A program made the position numbers and the translations under genes. Below the pieces are notes generated by a model that did not search any database, had not been told where the DNA came from, and was given only the letters and a program-made list of their open reading frames with translations. This document shows, in pieces, positions 1-5,935 of a stretch of 8,072 nucleotides of DNA. The DNA comes from Pseudolysobacter sp. (GTDB lineage Bacteria > Pseudomonadota > Gammaproteobacteria > Xanthomonadales > Rhodanobacteraceae), in contig JANXUW010000186.1 in assembly GCA_025351985.1 (NCBI GenBank), positions 1-8,072 of the forward strand, read 5' to 3'. The number at the start of each line of letters is the position of its first letter. Positions within the stretch are counted from its first letter, which is position 1.

Positions 1-1163
1 GTGCCGTTGGCCAAGCCTTCGACAAGGCGCGCCTCGCCCATCGCCTGGCCCGGCGTGACAACACGCGCACGCACCTGTTCGCCATCGATCGCGAACACGA
101 TGCTCTTGCCGTCGCGCTGCACGATCGCGGCGGTCGGCACCAGCACGCCTTTCGGCGCCGGCGCGTTGGCCGGTTTTGCTTCTTCGAGAAACGATACGCG
201 CGCGCCCATGTCGGGCAGCAGACGCGGATCCTTTTGTTCGATCGCGATGCGCACCTTGACCGTCGCCTTGCCCTTGTCCGCGGTCGGGATGATGGCGATC
301 ACGTGGGCCGGAATTTTCCAGTCGGGATAGGCATCCAGGATCGCCTGTGCCGGCTGTTTCGGTTGCACGCGACCGATGTAGGATTCGCTGACGTCTACTT
401 CGACTTCGAGCGAATCCATGTCGACAATCGTGCCCACGCCGGTGCGCGTGAATCCGCCGCCGGCCGAGAACGGCGAGACGATTTCGCCGACCTGCGCTGA
501 CTTGGCAATTACCACGCCAGTGAACGGCGCACGCACGGTGCAATAGTCGAGCTGCACCTGCGCGCCGGTGACACCGGCCTGGCTGGCTTCGACCTGGCGC
601 CGCTGCGCGGAAATCTGTGCGGTCAGCGTTTCGACCTGCGTGCTCGCCACTTCGACCGATTGCGCCGATACCAGCTTGCGCCCGACCAGATCCTGCGCGC
701 GTACAAGGTCGCGCTGATTCTGCGCGAGCTGCGCCTGGTATTGCACGAGCAGCGCCTGCCCTGCGCGCACGCCGGCCTGCGCCTGCGCGAGCTGCGCCTG
801 TTGCGCGGTGCTGTCGAGATGCGCCAGTACCTGGCCGGACTCGACATGGTCGCCTTCTTCGATCAGCACATCGAGCAGCGTGCCGGTAATCTGCGCCGAC
901 ACGGTCGCCTGGCGCCGCGCGGTGACATAACCGGTGGCTTGCAATACTGCGTTGTTGCCGGATTCGTTCGACGGTATTTGCGCGGTCGCGATCTGCACGT
1001 CGAACCGCTGCCCTGCACCGAAATAAAAATATGCCGCGCCACCCGCAGCGGCCAACAGCACAACCACGGTGACTACAATCCACGGCCAACGCCGCGGCGG
1101 CTGGGTGTCTTCGCGCTGCCGTTTGTCGATGCGCAACTCATGCAGCAAGTCAGATTTTTCCAC
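1..1163 (-). CDS. Periplasmic adaptor subunit of an efflux/export pump (HlyD/RND membrane-fusion family), 3' partial
   Basis: Reading the minus strand from GTG 1163 gives 387 residues with no stop, running off the left edge, so the C-terminus is missing. Residues 1-26 are a charged cytoplasmic start (ELRIDKRQRED), and about 27-48 form one transmembrane anchor. Residues 78-117 are the first half of a lipoyl/barrel-sandwich domain (TGYVTARRQATVSAQITGTL, then EEGDHVESGQVLAHLD). Residues 118-205 are an Ala/Gln-rich helical hairpin, and the second lipoyl half starts at about 206 (DYCTVRAPFTGVVI). A beta-barrel follows (VDMDSLEVEVDVSES, then GARVSFLEE). Such adaptors bridge an inner-membrane RND or MacB-type ABC transporter to an outer-membrane channel; the short LLHELRID-type leader reminds me of MacB-partner adaptors, which is inference. 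The transporter gene would lie left of the window. The start is uncertain: an in-frame ATG at 1205 adds 14 residues, and neither site has a good Shine-Dalgarno (only GGGG before the GTG). Confidence 0.9.
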   Translation of the reverse strand, partial: MEKSDLLHELRIDKRQREDTQPPRRWPWIVVTVVVLLAAAGGAAYFYFGAGQRFDVQIATAQIPSNESGNNAVLQATGYVTARRQATVSAQITGTLLDVLIEEGDHVESGQVLAHLDSTAQQAQLAQAQAGVRAGQALLVQYQAQLAQNQRDLVRAQDLVGRKLVSAQSVEVASTQVETLTAQISAQRRQVEASQAGVTGAQVQLDYCTVRAPFTGVVIAKSAQVGEIVSPFSAGGGFTRTGVGTIVDMDSLEVEVDVSESYIGRVQPKQPAQAILDAYPDWKIPAHVIAIIPTADKGKATVKVRIAIEQKDPRLLPDMGARVSFLEEAKPANAPAPKGVLVPTAAIVQRDGKSIVFAIDGEQVRARVVTPGQAMGEARLVEGLANG

Positions 1164-1242
1164 GTTGCCAAAACCCCAGATCGAAACGAACGTAAAGTGT
1201 GCCATAGAGTGCCGCGCGACGCGTCGGCTTGCCATAGGCAGA

Positions 1243-1263
1243 TATCACGAGTGTGATGTGATA
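1243..1263. promoter_or_regulatory. Inverted repeat, candidate operator in a divergent intergenic region
   Basis: TATCAC (1243-1248) and GTGATA (1258-1263) are a perfect 6-bp inverted repeat with a 9-base spacer. A second copy of GTGAT (1253-1257) inside the spacer also pairs with ATCAC (1244-1248) across 4 bases. It lies about 80 bases upstream of the adaptor GTG and 75 bases upstream of the -10-like box of the FAH gene. A CTGACA element reading on the minus strand (1271-1266) is next to it, but the matching -10 would be poor. The position suits a regulator site for the adaptor gene, the FAH gene or both. The function is inferred from symmetry and position only. Confidence 0.3.
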
Positions 1264-1337
1264 CTTGTCAGGTGCGCGCGCTGCGATGATTTTGCTGTCG
1301 CTGCCGCACGATTTTCGTTGCATCACGAGCGCACCGT

Positions 1338-1343
1338 TATACT
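1338..1343 (+). promoter_or_regulatory. Candidate -10 box for the FAH-family gene
   Basis: TATACT matches the sigma-70 -10 consensus at five of six positions and stands out in GC-rich surroundings. It would give a leader of roughly 25-30 bases before the GTG start. No convincing -35 is present at 16-18 bases: TTGCAT at 1318-1323 is only 14 bases away. The promoter may be weak or activator-dependent. Confidence 0.4.
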
Positions 1344-1366
1344 TTGCGCCATCGCCAATAATCGTC

Positions 1367-1371
1367 AGGAG
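1367..1371 (+). promoter_or_regulatory. Ribosome binding site that decides the GTG start of the FAH-family gene
   Basis: AGGAG ends 6 bases before GTG 1378. The open frame extends upstream to 1069, but that part overlaps the opposite-strand adaptor gene and encodes no recognisable domain. This Shine-Dalgarno, together with the family N-terminus, fixes translation at the GTG. Confidence 0.75.
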
Positions 1372-1377
1372 TATCAC

Positions 1378-2079
1378 GTGGATTATATTTTTCCAGTGCC
1401 CGTCCGCAGCAGCATCGTCATCGCCGGACACGATGCGCAATTTCCGGTCAACCGCATTTATTGCATCGGTCGAAATTACGCCGAACACGCGCGCGAAATG
1501 GGCATGCCGGTGGAACGCGATGTACCGATGTTTTTCTGCAAACCTGCCGATGCAATCGTCGCGCAAGCTGCGGACGGCGCTGATATTGCGGTGGCATATC
1601 CGTCGGTCACCCACGATCTGCACCACGAGGTGGAAATGGTCGTCGCCCTCGCCTCCGGCGGCAAGGATATTCCGCTCGATCAGGCGCTCGCGCATGTGTT
1701 CGGTTACGCGATCGGACTGGATCTGACGCGGCGCGATCTGCAGGCCGCCGCCAAGGCGAAAGGCTGGCCGTGGGATGTGGCGAAAGCGTTCGATCATTCG
1801 GCGCCAATTTCAACGATCCATCCGGTCAGCGTGGTCGGTCATCCGACGCATGTCGAACTCTCGCTCAAGGTGAATGGCGAACGGCGCCAGCACGGCGATA
1901 TCGCCGACATGCTTTTCAGCGTGGCGGAAATCATCCACGAGCTATCGAAATTGTTCGAGCTGAAATCCGGCGACCTGATTTTTACCGGAACCCCGGCCGG
2001 CGTCGCTGCGCTGAAACGCGGCGATCAGTTTCACGCCACGCTCGGCGATATTGCCGAATTGCGCGGCACAATTGTTTGA
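1378..2079 (+). CDS. Fumarylacetoacetate hydrolase-family enzyme (FAHD1/fumarylpyruvate hydrolase-like)
   Basis: A 233-residue protein, the usual size for single-domain FAH enzymes such as FAHD1, E. coli YcgM or NagK. It starts at GTG 1378 behind AGGAG. The family core is intact: NRIYCIGRNYAEHAREMG (residues 25-42) carries the lid His37/Glu40 pair; HHEVEM (82-87) gives metal ligands Glu84 and Glu86; GLDLTRRD (113-120) gives ligand Asp115; WDVAKAFDHSAPIS (132-145) holds Lys136; and GDLIFTGTPAGV lies near the C-terminus. The family uses Mg2+ or Mn2+ to cleave C-C bonds in acylpyruvates or to decarboxylate oxaloacetate in the cytoplasm. WDVAKAFDHSAPIS resembles fumarylpyruvate hydrolases, but no aromatic-degradation genes are nearby, so the substrate is open; a FAHD1-like acylpyruvase/oxaloacetate decarboxylase role is equally possible. 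No terminator separates it from mscL 109 bases downstream, so read-through is possible. Confidence 0.92.
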   Translation: MDYIFPVPVRSSIVIAGHDAQFPVNRIYCIGRNYAEHAREMGMPVERDVPMFFCKPADAIVAQAADGADIAVAYPSVTHDLHHEVEMVVALASGGKDIPLDQALAHVFGYAIGLDLTRRDLQAAAKAKGWPWDVAKAFDHSAPISTIHPVSVVGHPTHVELSLKVNGERRQHGDIADMLFSVAEIIHELSKLFELKSGDLIFTGTPAGVAALKRGDQFHATLGDIAELRGTIV

Positions 2080-2135
2080 GATTGGAATCGCGCGATGTGT
2101 TGGCGGCGCCATCGCACAACGTTCATAGTCGCAGC

Positions 2136-2155
2136 GCGAATTTGCTTGAATTCGC
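2136..2155. repeat. Perfect 7-bp inverted repeat upstream of mscL
   Basis: GCGAATT (2136-2142) and AATTCGC (2149-2155) pair perfectly around TGCTTG. The site lies 33 bases before the mscL start and about 7 bases after a weak promoter-like pair (TTGGCG 2100-2105, CATAGT 2124-2129, 18-base spacer). It could be an operator or a small leader hairpin. No T-run follows, so it is not a standard terminator. Confidence 0.3.
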
Positions 2156-2188
2156 CACCGTTAAAAAACGCAACCCGAGGAGCAAGGC

Positions 2189-2608
2189 ATGAGTATGATT
2201 ACCGAATTCAAGACATTCATTGCGCGTGGCAATGTGCTCGATCTGGCGGTGGGCGTGGTGATCGGTGCCGCGTTCGGCAAGATCGTCACATCGCTGGTCG
2301 ATCAGATCATCATGCCGCCGATCGGCCTGGCGATTGGCGGCATCGATTTTTCCAGCCTGAAATGGGTGCTGCGCCCGGCGACTGATGCGCCAAAAGCCGC
2401 CGAAGTCGCGATCCAGTACGGCAGCTTTTTGAACACGATGATCCAGTTTGCGATCATCGCATTCGCCATCTTCCTCGTGGTCAAGCTGGTCAATCGCGCG
2501 ATGCCGAAAGCCCCGCCCGTCCCGCCAGGGCCGCCCGAACCGACGGCGCAGGAAAAACTGCTGGTCGAAATCCGCGACCTGCTGAAGCAGCAAAATACGG
2601 CGAAGTAA
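2189..2608 (+). CDS. mscL: Large-conductance mechanosensitive channel MscL
   Basis: A 139-residue protein that aligns end to end with the MscL family. MscL is a homopentameric inner-membrane valve that opens under high membrane tension and releases solutes during hypo-osmotic shock. The N-terminal amphipathic helix ([14 protein letters not shown], 1-14) is followed by TM1, about 15-46 ([19 protein letters not shown], then IIMPPIGL) with the pore-lining Gly/Ala pattern. A periplasmic loop spans about 50-77, TM2 spans 79-104 ([20 protein letters not shown]), and the C-terminal bundle helix is 120-135 ([16 protein letters not shown]). The TM2-to-helix linker (105-118, [13 protein letters not shown]) is unusually proline-rich. 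The start is ATG 2189 with GAGGAG (2177-2182) 6 bases upstream; an in-frame ATG at 2195 would remove residues that match the family. It follows the FAH gene by 109 bases and ends before a strong terminator. Confidence 0.98.
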   Translation: MSMITEFKTFIARGNVLDLAVGVVIGAAFGKIVTSLVDQIIMPPIGLAIGGIDFSSLKWVLRPATDAPKAAEVAIQYGSFLNTMIQFAIIAFAIFLVVKLVNRAMPKAPPVPPGPPEPTAQEKLLVEIRDLLKQQNTAK

Positions 2609-2651
2609 ACCTGCGCTGTTGCGCTGATCGGCGTTACCGACCCGCATGATA

Positions 2652-2690
2652 TAAAAACAAACGCCCGGCAAAACCGGGCGTTTGTTTTTA
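2652..2690. terminator. Bidirectional intrinsic terminator
   Basis: Bases 2652-2668 pair without mismatch with 2674-2690 around the loop CAAAA, giving a 17-bp stem. The GC-rich core is CGCCCGG/CCGGGCG, flanked by an A-run on the left and a T-run on the right, so either strand yields hairpin plus U-run. It lies 43 bases after the mscL stop and 39 bases beyond the stop of the converging gene, so it can end both transcripts. Confidence 0.92.
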
Positions 2691-2729
2691 CCCACGACAA
2701 ACGCCGCAGGCGGGATGAATCAAGCGGCC

Positions 2730-5690
2730 CTACTGAAATCCGTCCTTGAAAATTTCTTCGTTGAAGGCCCGGCCACCCTCGAACAGGATCGAGTTTGTGC
2801 CAGCCGGACGATAGCTGCCGAATTGGCCCGCGACCAGATTCACGGTCCACTTGTTGTCAGCTTGACTTTGCACGAGGCTCGTCGCGTTGTGCCAACCCAG
2901 CGTGCTGTTGTCGCCTGGCGTGGACGGGCCGTAATAACGCCAGCTCCAGCCGGGGCCGAAGGTCGCGCCGTTGAACGTGATCTTGACCACGGCGTTGGTA
3001 CATAGCGGCAACTCGAAGCGCAGCAAGCCGCGCGTGTAGCTATAGGTGCCGTGATGCGCATCGCTATCCGCGCCGAGCGGGCCGGCGAGCACCGCCGACA
3101 CATCGACCGCATGCGTGCAATCGCCGCTGATGATCTTCACGGTGAAATAACCGCCCTGCGTGCCGTTGGCATCGGTCGACTGCGTCTGCTGCAATTGCTG
3201 CAGCTTCTGACTCAACTGCTGCGCGCGTGAACCATCGGCGATCCCTTGGACACCGGCCTGCCAACCGAACGTGCCGAGCAAACCCGGCGCCGTCGTGCTG
3301 ACGGTCGGCTGCTGCGCGTCGGGCTGACCGTCGTGATCGCCGTCGCCACCGTTCGGCCCGGCATTCTCGATCAGGTACGGCACGCCGTCGGCATCGGCAT
3401 CGGGCAGCTGCGTAATGCTGTAGACACCGCCGCTCGTACCCGCATACAGCACGGTCGGATCGACCGGGTCGAGCGCCAGCGAAAGTGCCGACTGCGCCGG
3501 CAAACCGAGACTGATCGAACTCCATGTCGCGCCGCCGTCGATACTCTTGTACACCCCGCCCGGATTGGCCGGGCCGAGTCCGCCGCTGGCCGCGTACAGC
3601 ACGGTCGAATCGGTCGGGTCTACCAGCAAGGCGCGCACGTCGGGACCGGATACACCGGCGTTCGATACGCTCCACGTTGCAGCGCCGTCGATACTCTTGA
3701 AGACTTGCCCAGGCGTGTTGAAGTCGGCGTTGATCGTACTCACCCAGAGCGTTTGCGGATGGGCAGGATCGATCACCAGCGACAATGTGTTGTACGCCGC
3801 CTGCGGCGACCCGGGATACGTCGGCAGTCCGTTGCTCGCCTGCACCCAGCTCGCGCCGGCATCGATGCTTTTGAACACGCCGCTGGCGACGCTGGGCGAT
3901 ACCGAATTTCCCGCCGCGCTACGACCCGAGGCGAAAGTGCCGATGTACAAAATATTGCTGTTGGTCGGATCGATCACGATCGGCGTGACGCCATCCACCG
4001 ACGAACGGCTTCCGTCCGGATTGATGATGTCCGCGGGCAGGCCGTTTTCGCTGCTGGCCCAGGTAATACCAGCGTCGCTGCTCTTCATCACGCGCCACTG
4101 ATGCGGACCGTCGCCGCCAGCCGCGGTGGTGCGAGTACCGCCGCCGGTGACATACCACGTATGCAACGGCCCGGTAATGCACGGGCCGCTCGGCGGCGGC
4201 GAGGGGCAGGAGCGTGGATCGGCGATGATCGTGCGCAAATTTCCGGCGAAATGACCACCGAGCCCATCCGGCGGCAAACCATTGCCGATGGTGTTCCACG
4301 TCAACCCGCCATCGGTACTTTTGTAGATGCCGGTATTGCTGTTGTTTTCCGCGCCGCCAACCCAGTCGTAACCCGCCCCCACGGCGTAAAGGATCGTGCT
4401 GCCGATGATCGATGTGGTGGTCGGGTCGAATGCAACCGTGCGCAACTGATAGGCATTCAGTCCACTGTTGGAAACGTTCCAGGTGCCTGAACTGGTCGAG
4501 CGGTAAAACGCCGGCGACGGCTCGAACGCGTCGCCATATCCCGCGAACAAGCGTGTGTGATCGTTTGGATGCACGACCAGCGCACGGATGTTGGTGGAGG
4601 TGAGTCCGTCATTGCTGGACGCCCAGGTCGCGCCGGAATTATTGCTGAGATAAACCCCACCGTAAGTGGTGCCCAGCAACATCCGCGTCGGATAACTTGC
4701 ATGCAGCGCCAACGCGCTGATCGTGGGCACTGCGGTGCCGTTGGTCGTGCGTCCGCTGGTGGCGATTGACGAGAAGCTGGACCCGCCGTTGGTCGATGTA
4801 TTGCCATCCAGCCAGACGTTTGCGGCGGTGATCGGCGAGGCTGTCAAATTGATGCCGTTCTGGTTGAAACCGGTCCACAGCGCGCTGTCGTTGTCGCTGC
4901 GGGCAAGATGTGCGGAGTACATGCTGGAGCCGTACAAGGCGTAGACGCAATGGCTGCCGCTCGGGCCAAAGGCAATCGCCTGCAGATAGTTTTTGTTGGC
5001 CAACGGCGGCGACAGCGGCAACGTCGCTGGATCGAAGGTTGCAGCCGTCCAGGTCGATCCCGCATTGCTGCTGTAGTAAATCGCGCAGTTGTTCGTGGTG
5101 CAACTCGATGACGAATTCAGGCCAACGATGACTTGCGCGAGATTGGCCGGATTGGTCGCGACGAACGACACCGTTTGCCCCGCGAACACTCCGCCGACCG
5201 CAGCGAACGTCGCGCCGCCGTCGTTGCTTTTCAGCAGCCCATTGGCGCCAGCGCCGTACCACAGCGATCCAGCCCCAGCTTGGGCGAACGAGTTGCTGCC
5301 GAGCCAGGGTGCGGCCGTCGCGGTGAATCCGGTCGCGCTCCAGTTGACACCAGCGTCAGTGCTGTGGGACAGCCGCCCGTAATCATCGAACAACCATGCG
5401 CCACCCGAGGTGAGTGAATCAGCGATGAAAAATCCATTGGCCGGATGCGGTTCGGTCAAGCCGGTTTCGGCGGATTGCCAGCTGCTGCCGCTATCGTCGC
5501 TGCGAAAAAATCCATTGCTGGCATACGCGTAGATTCGCGAGCCGAGCAGCGGATCCGCTTTCAAAGCCAGCAGGCTGCCGCCGAACGGCCCCTGCCCGCT
5601 CCAGTCGGCTGGTCCCGCTGATGCGACACCCGTCAGACCCACGACCAGGCTCAGCAAAACGATCAAATATTGCAGGCGCAACGCATGCAT
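2730..5690 (-). CDS. Secreted BNR/sortilin-like repeat protein with choice-of-anchor-U-like C-terminus
   Basis: A 986-residue exported protein. The signal peptide is about residues 1-25 (MHALRLQYLIVLLSLVVG, cleavage near ASA). Asp-box (BNR) repeats of the form S-x-D-x-G-x-T-W begin near residues 61, 107, 152, 204, 346, 395, 455, 534, 605, 663 and 713, with a degenerate one near 297; this pattern forms beta-propellers as in sortilin/VPS10 and YVTN/BNR proteins. An Asp-rich linker (764-797, including DADADG and DGDHDGQPD) resembles thrombospondin-3 calcium-binding repeats. A Gln-rich segment (824-837) and a beta-rich module (about 845-975, WSWRYYGPS, TLGWHN) resembling choice-of-anchor U domains follow; the tail is IFKDGFQ. 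Cys pairs (197/202, 495/504, 858/897) may form disulfides. A surface or secreted binding role is likely, but the ligand is unknown. ATG 5690 was chosen because GGAG is 8 bases upstream; ATG 5711 adds 7 residues with a weak site. The gene is divergent from the M28 peptidase. Confidence 0.9.
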   Translation of the reverse strand: MHALRLQYLIVLLSLVVGLTGVASAGPADWSGQGPFGGSLLALKADPLLGSRIYAYASNGFFRSDDSGSSWQSAETGLTEPHPANGFFIADSLTSGGAWLFDDYGRLSHSTDAGVNWSATGFTATAAPWLGSNSFAQAGAGSLWYGAGANGLLKSNDGGATFAAVGGVFAGQTVSFVATNPANLAQVIVGLNSSSSCTTNNCAIYYSSNAGSTWTAATFDPATLPLSPPLANKNYLQAIAFGPSGSHCVYALYGSSMYSAHLARSDNDSALWTGFNQNGINLTASPITAANVWLDGNTSTNGGSSFSSIATSGRTTNGTAVPTISALALHASYPTRMLLGTTYGGVYLSNNSGATWASSNDGLTSTNIRALVVHPNDHTRLFAGYGDAFEPSPAFYRSTSSGTWNVSNSGLNAYQLRTVAFDPTTTSIIGSTILYAVGAGYDWVGGAENNSNTGIYKSTDGGLTWNTIGNGLPPDGLGGHFAGNLRTIIADPRSCPSPPPSGPCITGPLHTWYVTGGGTRTTAAGGDGPHQWRVMKSSDAGITWASSENGLPADIINPDGSRSSVDGVTPIVIDPTNSNILYIGTFASGRSAAGNSVSPSVASGVFKSIDAGASWVQASNGLPTYPGSPQAAYNTLSLVIDPAHPQTLWVSTINADFNTPGQVFKSIDGAATWSVSNAGVSGPDVRALLVDPTDSTVLYAASGGLGPANPGGVYKSIDGGATWSSISLGLPAQSALSLALDPVDPTVLYAGTSGGVYSITQLPDADADGVPYLIENAGPNGGDGDHDGQPDAQQPTVSTTAPGLLGTFGWQAGVQGIADGSRAQQLSQKLQQLQQTQSTDANGTQGGYFTVKIISGDCTHAVDVSAVLAGPLGADSDAHHGTYSYTRGLLRFELPLCTNAVVKITFNGATFGPGWSWRYYGPSTPGDNSTLGWHNATSLVQSQADNKWTVNLVAGQFGSYRPAGTNSILFEGGRAFNEEIFKDGFQ
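3442..3699 (-). repeat. Two consecutive 150-base repeat units inside the BNR gene
   Basis: Bases 3442-3470 and 3592-3620 match at 25 of 29 positions. Bases 3533-3549 and 3683-3699 are identical over 17 bases. Both pairs are offset by exactly 150 bases, or 50 codons. The encoded units carry VFKSIDGAATW and VYKSIDGGATW followed by the LLVDPTDSTVLYA/LALDPVDPTVLYA pattern. This looks like a fairly recent tandem duplication of propeller blades, compared with the more diverged repeats nearer the N-terminus. Confidence 0.75.
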
Positions 5691-5698
5691 GCTCAGCA

Positions 5699-5702
5699 CT
5701 CC
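5699..5702 (-). promoter_or_regulatory. Ribosome binding site favouring the shorter start of the BNR gene
   Basis: On the minus strand GGAG is followed by 8 bases and ATG 5690. The longer candidate, ATG 5711, has only a weak GAG at about 9 bases. The shorter start also gives a more typical signal peptide, beginning MHALR. Confidence 0.5.
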
Positions 5703-5847
5703 AGAATTCATTCGTATTTACTCGATCACACGGCAATTTACTAACCAATACTCTAAACACGCAAAAAGGCATCAAGACATGACATCTGGCAATTGTCGAA
5801 GCCATCTCGCCTGGCTCAGCATTGCGGTAATCACCGTATGGGCGCGA

Positions 5848-5874
5848 CACAAAACCGGGTTTTGTGCGATTTTT
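5848..5874 (+). terminator. Hairpin with T-run upstream of the M28 gene: terminator-like or attenuator-like
   Basis: CACAAAACC (5848-5856) pairs with GGTTTTGTG (5858-5866) around one central G, so in practice the loop would be 3-5 bases. CGA and then TTTTT (5870-5874) follow, which gives an intrinsic-terminator shape for plus-strand transcripts. No plus-strand gene ends here. It could end a small leader RNA or non-coding transcript, attenuate the peptidase mRNA, or be a dyad operator. The stem is A/T-rich, so its strength is moderate. Confidence 0.4.
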
Positions 5875-5907
5875 CGCGTCCCGCGCCAACGTTCGAATTG
5901 CTATCCT

Positions 5908-5918
5908 GAACAATGTTC
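5908..5918. promoter_or_regulatory. Small palindrome in the M28 promoter region
   Basis: GAACAATGTTC is a perfect palindrome with 5-base arms and one central base. It comes directly after the weak -10-like TATCCT and 17 bases before the ATG, where a repressor site could sit. It resembles GAAC-N4-GTTC LexA boxes, but its spacer is 3 bases instead of 4, so I do not assign a regulator. Confidence 0.2.
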
Positions 5919-5925
5919 CAATACC

Positions 5926-5929
5926 GGAG
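5926..5929 (+). promoter_or_regulatory. Ribosome binding site that decides the M28 peptidase start
   Basis: GGAG is followed by 6 bases and ATG 5936. The frame is open upstream to 5864, but starting there would put 24 extra residues in front of a classic signal peptide and would lack a Shine-Dalgarno. Confidence 0.7.
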
Positions 5930-5935
5930 ACACGT

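Larger units (their letters stand above)
5712..5935. other. Divergent intergenic region between the BNR and M28 genes
   Basis: About 224 bases without a credible gene, including an AT-richer part (about 5712-5775) upstream of the minus-strand gene. The promoters of both flanking genes must lie here, but I see no convincing -35/-10 pair on the minus strand. On the plus strand only a weak TATCCT (5902-5907) precedes the peptidase gene, with no matching -35. The region contains the hairpin with T-run at 5848-5874 and the palindrome at 5908-5918, listed separately. Confidence 0.6.

Noticed and set aside
1069..1377. N-terminal extension of the FAH-family frame
   Set aside because: It overlaps the opposite-strand adaptor gene, adds nothing family-like, and a good Shine-Dalgarno precedes GTG 1378.
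1150..1797. A 215-codon minus-strand open frame opposite the FAH gene
   Set aside because: It overlaps the FAH active-site coding region and has no domain. The adaptor gene nearby is on the same strand but in another frame.
3246..4490. A 414-codon plus-strand open frame antisense to the BNR gene
   Set aside because: It is Arg/Gly/Ala-rich, has no recognisable domain, lies wholly inside the BNR gene with clear repeats on the other strand, and is a common by-product of GC-rich codon use.
5908..5918. LexA box upstream of the M28 gene
   Set aside because: GAACAATGTTC has a 3-base spacer, while GAAC-N4-GTTC boxes need 4, and gammaproteobacterial LexA sites are usually CTG-N10-CAG.
5864..5935. 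Upstream start for the M28 peptidase
   Set aside because: It would bury the signal peptide behind 24 residues, and its start codon overlaps the hairpin without a ribosome binding site.
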